DNA of 53,282 nucleotides from contig JAFDWG010000331.1 in assembly GCA_018268605.1 (NCBI GenBank), forward strand, positions 1-53,282, in the 5' to 3' direction. Origin of the DNA: Actinomycetota bacterium (GTDB lineage: Bacteria > Actinomycetota > Thermoleophilia > Solirubrobacterales > 70-9). The notes beneath the pieces are model-generated. The model saw nothing but the letters and a program-made list of their open reading frames with translations. It ran no database searches and was not told the origin of the DNA. Positions within the stretch are counted from its first letter, which is position 1. Each line of letters starts with the position of its first letter. Positions 48,692-53,282 of the stretch are shown piece after piece. The translations under genes were made by a program, and so were the position numbers.

Positions 48692-49828
48692 TTGGATCGG
48701 CAGATCAACCCATTCGTCTTCAACCGGCCCGTCGGCGTCGAAGACCTGATCGACCGCGACGAAGAGTCGCTGCAACTGCTGCGGCTCGCCGAAGGAGGGC
48801 ACGCGGTGAGGCTCTCCGCGCCTCGCCGCTACGGCAAGACGAGCCTGCTGCGCCGGGTCGGCGACGAGGCCGAGAAAGCCGGGATGAACTACGTCGAGGT
48901 CGACTTCTACGGCGTCCTTTCTCGGCATGAGGTGGCCCAGCGGCTCGAGGAGGGATACGAGAAGCTGCGCTCGGCTCCGCGGCGTATCGCGAGGGCGGTG
49001 ATCGAGACCCTGCGGCCCTCGGTCAGTCTCGGCGCGGCGGGCGTGCGGGTCGAATCGCGCCCGCGGACCGAGGAACAGGTCGGTCGGCGCCTCTCCGGCC
49101 TGCTCGATCTACCGGTGCACCTCTATCAGCGAACCGGCACGCGGACGCTGGTCGCCTTCGACGAGTTCCAGGCATTGCTGGCCGTCGACCCTGGGATCGA
49201 CGGACTGTTCCGCAGCAGGATCCAGCGGCAGGGGGACGCCGCGAGCTACATCTTCGCCGGCTCGCACCCGGGCCTGATGACCCAACTGTTCGGCGCCCAC
49301 GAGCGGCCCTTCTTCGGGCAGGCCCGCTCGATCCCTCTCGATCCGCTGTCCGACCCGGACATCGTCGAACACATCGGCGCGCGATTTGAAGCCACGGGCA
49401 AGGAAGTGGGGAGGGCCGTCGACCCGCTGCTCGACTTGGCCGCGGGGCATCCACAGCGGGCGATGCTGCTGGCCCACCACCTCTGGGAGCAGGTGCCTGT
49501 CGGCGGCGAAGCCGACGCGGTCCATTGGCGGAAGGCGTTGGACGACGTCCTCGCCGAACAGGACGACGCTCTCCGCGCGACCTGGGACTCCCTCGAGGTG
49601 AAAGAGCAGGCGGTCTTCCGGGCCCTGGCGATCGGCGAGCCGGTCTTCGGTGCCTGGACTCGGGAACATCTCAACCTCTCGAAAGGGGGAGCCCAGCACG
49701 CCCGCGGGGCGCTCGCGCACGCCGGCCATATCCGGCAACGGGACGGCGTCTGGCGGCCCGTCGATCCTTTGCTCGTGCGGTGGGTCACCGATTTCCAACA
49801 CAATGTCGGCGAGGATCCATCGCGATGA
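48692..49828 (+). CDS. P-loop ATPase of the archaeal-type AAA family, inserted in the thr operon
   Basis: 378 residues. Walker A region is APRRYGKTSLLRRVGDEAEK (pattern GpRRyGKTSLl), preceded by FVFNRPVGVEDLIDRDEESL (the RxxEL-type head). Walker B-like TLVAFDEFQALLAVDPGIDG and the sensor-like YIFAGSHPGLMTQLFGAHER follow. The C-terminus has a winged-helix-like tail (AGHIRQRDGVWRPVDPLLVR). Such ATPases often occur alone or with mobile DNA and have unknown targets. It is flanked by thrC and thrB; its stop overlaps the thrB start (ATGA). Leaderless TTG start behind its own operator-like repeat. Confidence 0.8.
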   Translation: MDRQINPFVFNRPVGVEDLIDRDEESLQLLRLAEGGHAVRLSAPRRYGKTSLLRRVGDEAEKAGMNYVEVDFYGVLSRHEVAQRLEEGYEKLRSAPRRIARAVIETLRPSVSLGAAGVRVESRPRTEEQVGRRLSGLLDLPVHLYQRTGTRTLVAFDEFQALLAVDPGIDGLFRSRIQRQGDAASYIFAGSHPGLMTQLFGAHERPFFGQARSIPLDPLSDPDIVEHIGARFEATGKEVGRAVDPLLDLAAGHPQRAMLLAHHLWEQVPVGGEADAVHWRKALDDVLAEQDDALRATWDSLEVKEQAVFRALAIGEPVFGAWTREHLNLSKGGAQHARGALAHAGHIRQRDGVWRPVDPLLVRWVTDFQHNVGEDPSR

Positions 49829-50700
49829 CCAGCCGACGCCGACTCGTACGCGTTCCCGCCTCCTCGGCCAATCTCGGGCCGGGGTACGACGCGATGGCGG
49901 CGGCGATGGCTCTGCACCTGGAGTTGGAGGTGGAAGAGGTCGGGGAGTTCTCGCTCGACCCGGGTGGGCTGGCGGTGTCGACCGGGCGGGACAACCTGAT
50001 CGTGCGGGCCTTCGAGACGCTGCACCCGGCCGATGGGATCGGGTTCAAGCTGCACTCGGAGATCCCATTGGCGCGCGGGTTGGGATCGAGCTCGGCGGCG
50101 ATCGTCGCGGGGCTGGCGGCCGCCGACCACCTGTTCGAGCTGGCGCTGACGCGGGAGGAGTTGCTGGAGCGGGCGACCGCGATCGAGGGGCACCCCGACA
50201 ACGTCGCCGCGGCGATCTACGGCGGCTTCGTCGTCTGCGCGGCCGGCGGAGAGGCGTTCGCGGCCCGCTTCGATCCGCCGGAGGGCCTCGAGGGCATCGT
50301 CGTGATCCCTGGCGAGGAAGTGTCGACCGAGCTGGCGCGGACCGCGATCCCAGGGGAGCTGCCGCTCGCCGACGCGGTCGCGAACGTCGCCGCCGCCGCG
50401 CTCCTGGTGCTGGGGCTGCGGAGTGCCGACCTCGACCTCGTCGCCCGCGGCCTCCACGATCGCATCCACCAGGACCGCCGGCGCGCCCTGTACCCGCGCT
50501 CGATGGAGATCGTCGACGCGGCGGGTGAGTTGGGCGCACTGGGGGCGACGATCTCCGGTGCCGGCCCGACCGTGCTGGTCTGGACGACCTGGGAGGAAGC
50601 GGGTGGCGTCGCCGCGGCGCTGAAGGAGCGCTGCGAGGGCTGGGCCGAGGTCAAGCGCCTCCCCTTCGAACCCCTCGGCGTCGACGTCCCCGAGCTGTAG
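49825..50700 (+). CDS. thrB: Homoserine kinase
   Basis: 291 residues. GHMP kinase that makes O-phosphohomoserine for ThrC. Seen: the N-terminal VPASSANLGPGYDAMAAAMA, the ATP-binding GHMP motif IPLARGLGSSSAAIVAGLAA (PxxxGLGSSSA), GHPDNVAAAIYGGFVVC and the C-terminal GATISGAGPTVLVWT. The motifs are complete. The ATG overlaps the stop of the preceding ATPase gene, so its translation may depend on the ATPase gene being translated. The usual direct linkage hom-thrC-thrB is broken. Confidence 0.95.
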   Translation: MTSRRRLVRVPASSANLGPGYDAMAAAMALHLELEVEEVGEFSLDPGGLAVSTGRDNLIVRAFETLHPADGIGFKLHSEIPLARGLGSSSAAIVAGLAAADHLFELALTREELLERATAIEGHPDNVAAAIYGGFVVCAAGGEAFAARFDPPEGLEGIVVIPGEEVSTELARTAIPGELPLADAVANVAAAALLVLGLRSADLDLVARGLHDRIHQDRRRALYPRSMEIVDAAGELGALGATISGAGPTVLVWTTWEEAGGVAAALKERCEGWAEVKRLPFEPLGVDVPEL

Positions 50701-50764
50701 ACCCCGCCACCCCCGCCGGCTGGACGAATGGGTGGGGGATCTTTTCCTACGCCTCTCGCGCGGA

Positions 50765-50770
50765 TAGGCT
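50765..50770 (+). promoter_or_regulatory. -10 box of the beta-propeller pair
   Basis: TAGGCT ends 6 bases before ATG 50777; no SD. Confidence 0.55.
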
Positions 50771-50776
50771 CGCGCG

Positions 50777-51817
50777 ATGCCCAACTTGCCGAAGCTGAAG
50801 CTCGTCTCTGCCCTCGTCATCCTTGTCGCGCTCTTGGCCGTGCCGGCCGCCGCGCAGGCGACGCTCGCCTACACGACCCACCTCTTCCACCCGCACGTCG
50901 TCGTCGCGCAGGACAACGGCAAGGGGGCGAAGGCGATCGGCGCGGGGACCAACCCGAAAGTGTCGCCGGACGGGAAGCTGGTCGCCTTCGAAAAGGAAGG
51001 GACAAACGGCAAGGCGCCTGAAATGAGGCTCTACGACCTCGCGACGGGGAAGACGAAGACGATCTTCTCGCCCTGGCGCGAAAGCTACACCTTCGCCTGG
51101 TCCCCGGATTCGACCATGGTGGCGGCGCTGCGGGGCGGCGAACTCGGGACCCGGACGCTCTGCGTGATCGATGTCGAGAACGGCAAGGTGACGCGGATCG
51201 CGAAGGGCTACTTCAACGCGGTCAGCTTCTCCCCGGACTCGAGCGAAGTCGTCTTCGGCCTCGCCTTCGGCGAACGCTACCCGCAGAAGACGAACATCGT
51301 GCGCGGCCCGGTCGCCGGCGGCCCGACCTCGCAGCTGACCCATGACGGCATCTCCGGCTGGCCGCTGTGGGGGCCGAAAGGGCAGATCGTCTTCGTCAAG
51401 CAGCTGAACGCCAAGAGCCGCAAGTACGGCCCGAAGAACGACCTCTACCTGATGAACGAAGACGGCAAGAGCGTCAAGCGCCTGACCCACACGAAGGTCG
51501 GCGATCTCGTCGTCGGACTTTTCCCGACGGCGTGGTCGGCCTCGGGGAACCAGCTGCTGGCCGAGTTCGGGGGGCAGGACACGAGCTACGCGGTCGCGGT
51601 CAATCCGAAGACCGGCGCCGAACGGAACCTCAGTCCGGACAACACCGAGACCGGCTTCGCCGGCGTCGACCTGACCCCGGACGGGAAGACCGTCCTCGGG
51701 TACATCGGCGGCTACGAAGGCGGCGCCAACTCGCTGAAGATCGCCTCGGTCCCGTACAAGGGCGGCAAGGCGAAGGTGATCGTCAACGGCGGGTTCAACC
51801 CGTCCTGGGGAGGTTGA
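50777..51817 (+). CDS. Exported TolB/WD40-like beta-propeller protein 1
   Basis: 346 residues. Signal peptide LVSALVILVALLAVPAAAQA with AQA before the cut. The rest is repeats of PD40/TolB blades: KVSPDGKLVAFEKE, FAWSPDSTMVAALRG, VSFSPDSSEVVFGLAFG, PLWGPKGQIVFVKQL, TAWSASGNQLLAEFGG and VDLTPDGKTVLGYIGG. Six blades fit the length. It may bind a wall or secreted ligand. The next gene is a close paralogue, with 4 bases between stop and start and GGGGAGG as SD. Confidence 0.85.
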   Translation: MPNLPKLKLVSALVILVALLAVPAAAQATLAYTTHLFHPHVVVAQDNGKGAKAIGAGTNPKVSPDGKLVAFEKEGTNGKAPEMRLYDLATGKTKTIFSPWRESYTFAWSPDSTMVAALRGGELGTRTLCVIDVENGKVTRIAKGYFNAVSFSPDSSEVVFGLAFGERYPQKTNIVRGPVAGGPTSQLTHDGISGWPLWGPKGQIVFVKQLNAKSRKYGPKNDLYLMNEDGKSVKRLTHTKVGDLVVGLFPTAWSASGNQLLAEFGGQDTSYAVAVNPKTGAERNLSPDNTETGFAGVDLTPDGKTVLGYIGGYEGGANSLKIASVPYKGGKAKVIVNGGFNPSWGG

Positions 51818-51821
51818 TCGG

Positions 51822-52844
51822 ATGACTCGAGCGAAGCTCTTTTCCGGGCTGCTGGCGATCGCCGCGCTGCTCGCGCTGCCCGCGGCGGCGAACGCGACGC
51901 TCTCCTACACGAAGGGCCTCCAGAAGCCTCGCGTCTACGTCGCCGAAGACAACGGCAAGGGGGCGCGGCAGATCGGGCCGGGACGCAACTCGCACGTCTC
52001 GCCGGACGGGGGATGGGTCGTCTACGAACGCGAATCGAGCAGCGGGACCAGCGAAATGCGGCTCTACCAGGTGGACATCCACAAGAGCCAGCGCCTGCTC
52101 AATCCCTGGGCCGAAAGCTTCGTCTTCGCCTGGTCGCCCGACTCGACCAAGCTCGCGGCGATCACCGGCAGCGCGTTCGGCAAGCGAACCCTGCTCGTGA
52201 TCGACCTGAAGACGGGGAAGCGCGAAAAGGTCGCGCAGGGTTACTTCAACGGCGTCAGCTTCTCGCCTGAAAGCGACGAAATCGTCTACGGCGTGTCGCA
52301 GACTGAAAACACGCTGAAGAGCGACGTCTTCCGCTACGCGCTCGGTGGCACCGCGCCGAAGGCGCTGACCAAGGGCAAGGTCTCGGCCTATCCGCTCTGG
52401 GGGCCGAAGGAACAGATCGTCTTCGCCCGCTTCAGCGGCGCCAACAAGAAGTACGAAGCGCCGTCGGGCCAGCTCTTCGTGATGAACCCGGAAGGGCAGC
52501 GGGTCAGCCAGGTGACGCACACGAAGCTGAACGCGTTCCAGACCGGCCTGATCCCGATCGACTGGTCCGAAAACGGCGCCCGCCTCCTGACCGAGTTCGC
52601 GGGGCAGGACGAAAGCTACGCGGTCGCGGTGAGCACGGTCACCGGGTCGGAAAAGAAGCTGACGAAGGACCACCAGACGGGCCTCATGGGCGCTGCGCTG
52701 TCGCCTGACGGCTCGACCGTCCTCGGCGCGTCCGGCCTCGGCTTCGGTCCCCCGGACAACCCGAAGGTGGTCACGGTGCCGTGGGGCGGGGGCCGCGAAA
52801 AAGTCCTGGTACCGGGCGGTTACGAACCCTCCTGGGGAAGCTGA
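51822..52844 (+). CDS. Exported TolB/WD40-like beta-propeller protein 2
   Basis: 340 residues, aligned with the preceding protein over its whole length. Same signal peptide class (LFSGLLAIAALLALPAAANA) and six blades: HVSPDGGWVVYERE, FAWSPDSTKLAAITG, VSFSPESDEIVYGVS, PLWGPKEQIVFARFS, IDWSENGARLLTEFAG and AALSPDGSTVLGASGLG. Both share the phrases VYVAEDNGKGAR-like start and YEPSWG end. They arose by tandem duplication. A strong SD, GGGGAGG, is 8 bases upstream of the ATG. Confidence 0.85.
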   Translation: MTRAKLFSGLLAIAALLALPAAANATLSYTKGLQKPRVYVAEDNGKGARQIGPGRNSHVSPDGGWVVYERESSSGTSEMRLYQVDIHKSQRLLNPWAESFVFAWSPDSTKLAAITGSAFGKRTLLVIDLKTGKREKVAQGYFNGVSFSPESDEIVYGVSQTENTLKSDVFRYALGGTAPKALTKGKVSAYPLWGPKEQIVFARFSGANKKYEAPSGQLFVMNPEGQRVSQVTHTKLNAFQTGLIPIDWSENGARLLTEFAGQDESYAVAVSTVTGSEKKLTKDHQTGLMGAALSPDGSTVLGASGLGFGPPDNPKVVTVPWGGGREKVLVPGGYEPSWGS

Positions 52845-52849
52845 GCCTC

Positions 52850-52870
52850 GGGGGGGTTGCATAGCCCCCC
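52850..52870 (+). terminator. Hairpin after the beta-propeller pair
   Basis: GGGGGG at 52851-52856 and CCCCCC at 52865-52870 form a stem with an 8-base loop, 6 bases after the stop. There is no T run, and TATACT (52871-52876), a likely -10 box for the next gene, follows at once. Confidence 0.45.
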
Positions 52871-52876
52871 TATACT
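52871..52876 (+). promoter_or_regulatory. -10 box upstream of the amidotransferase gene
   Basis: TATACT gives a leader of about 55 bases ending in SD GGAGGT at 52930-52935, 4 bases before ATG 52940. Confidence 0.4.
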
Positions 52877-52939
52877 CGGGTGGCCCTGCAAACCCGTCGC
52901 GCGCCCGCTCGAAGAAGGCGCGGAACCCGGGAGGTAGAT

Positions 52940-53282
52940 ATGCCCAGTCGTCCCGACGCCCCGAGCGTCGAGCGTCCCCAGCCGGTCGAGCGATACGCAT
53001 GGGACCGCCCCTATAGGCCTTTGGTGTCTCCGCCGAGCGTCGAAGAGAACGACGCCTGCGCGATCTATGCGTCCGTGCGCAAGGACGCGACCCCCAGCCA
53101 CGAACCGATCGAGCTGGCGATCCCGGCGCTGCAGAAGATGCTCCACCGCGCCGGCAACGTCGACGGTGAGGGTGACGGCTGCGGCCTGCTGCTCGACATC
53201 CCGCGGAAGATCTGGGCCGAGGAGGTCCGCGTCGGCGGGCATGACCCGGCGCTGACCCTCGACGACGCCTTCGCCGTCGCCC
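52940..53282 (+). CDS. Class II glutamine amidotransferase, glutamate synthase (GltB)-like, 5' part
   Basis: The frame is open from ATG 52940 to the window end, 114 residues visible. It starts with a Pro-rich leader PSRPDAPSVERPQPVERYAW, then SPPSVEENDACAIYASVRKD (catalytic Cys expected at the start of the mature amidotransferase domain), ATPSHEPIELAIPALQKMLH and RAGNVDGEGDGCGLLLDIPR. This follows the GltB beginning (DaCGvGf...S..ii..al..L..l.HRG......GDGaGll..iP). The CGVGF segment is replaced by CAIYA, unusual for GltB. The rest of the gene is outside the window. SD GGAGGT supports the start. Confidence 0.75.
   Translation, partial: MPSRPDAPSVERPQPVERYAWDRPYRPLVSPPSVEENDACAIYASVRKDATPSHEPIELAIPALQKMLHRAGNVDGEGDGCGLLLDIPRKIWAEEVRVGGHDPALTLDDAFAVA

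Overview
The window looks like chromosomal DNA of a high-GC actinobacterium, most likely of the class Thermoleophilia (Solirubrobacterales-like). This is inferred from CarD and DisA, two F420-type oxidoreductase families, many acyl-CoA dehydrogenases, the MEP isoprenoid genes, and many start codons that directly follow a TANNNT -10 box with no Shine-Dalgarno (SD) site, a pattern typical of actinobacterial leaderless mRNAs. No species assignment can be made by eye.

Region 1 (1-13.9 kb) is a conserved housekeeping block: clpC (3' part), an aldo/keto reductase, an MFS exporter, disA, carD, ispD, a small membrane gene, a PHP phosphatase, ispF, an acyl-CoA synthetase, a coiled-coil protein, cysS, rlmB and a SigH-like sigma factor. 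The core order clpC-disA-ispD-ispF-cysS-rlmB-sigH is the order known from Bacillus subtilis. Region 2 (14-18 kb) is accessory: a broken tRNA-Thr 5' half, an intact tRNA-Thr(TGT), a tRNA-Cys-like remnant, a DUF385-type reductase, DUF2283 and DUF5677-like genes and small membrane proteins. It looks like an old integration site or synteny breakpoint.

Region 3 (18-31 kb) holds envelope, redox and lipid genes: a LolA/LppX-like protein, a membrane cytochrome c beside an FAD oxidoreductase, a SHOCT membrane protein, a VOC dioxygenase, a one-ORF fusion of a PlsC-type acyltransferase with GpsA, an ECF sigma factor with an overlapping membrane partner, a rhomboid protease, an N-terminally truncated cobalamin-binding protein and a CNNM/CorC transporter. 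Region 4 (31-42.8 kb) is mostly fatty-acid/acyl-CoA catabolism: a 3-hydroxyacyl-CoA dehydrogenase divergent from a thiolase, a pair of acyl-CoA dehydrogenases with an LLM oxidoreductase, and a third acyl-CoA dehydrogenase. Two of these promoters share a near-identical palindromic operator. A cell-wall-binding protein operon and a zinc-type CDF transporter are also here.

Region 5 (42.8-53.3 kb) has an M23 peptidase, a Ser/Gly/Thr-rich surface protein, the lysA-hom-thrC-thrB aspartate-family operon interrupted by a P-loop ATPase, a tandem pair of exported beta-propeller proteins and the 5' end of a glutamate-synthase-type amidotransferase gene.

The most notable signals are: (i) three very short divergent intergenic gaps (23-27 bp) in which the two opposing -10 boxes share a central TA, so both leaderless genes appear to be fired from one symmetric promoter; (ii) a family of intergenic palindromic elements with a constant loop and a co-varying stem, two long copies and two fragments, several starting at the upstream stop codon; (iii) a 29-bp-arm palindrome inserted in frame in cysS; (iv) an apparent ATT start for carD; (v) an ATPase with its own operator-like site between thrC and thrB; and (vi) the acyltransferase-GpsA fusion. 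No CRISPR array, transposase or integrase gene was seen.
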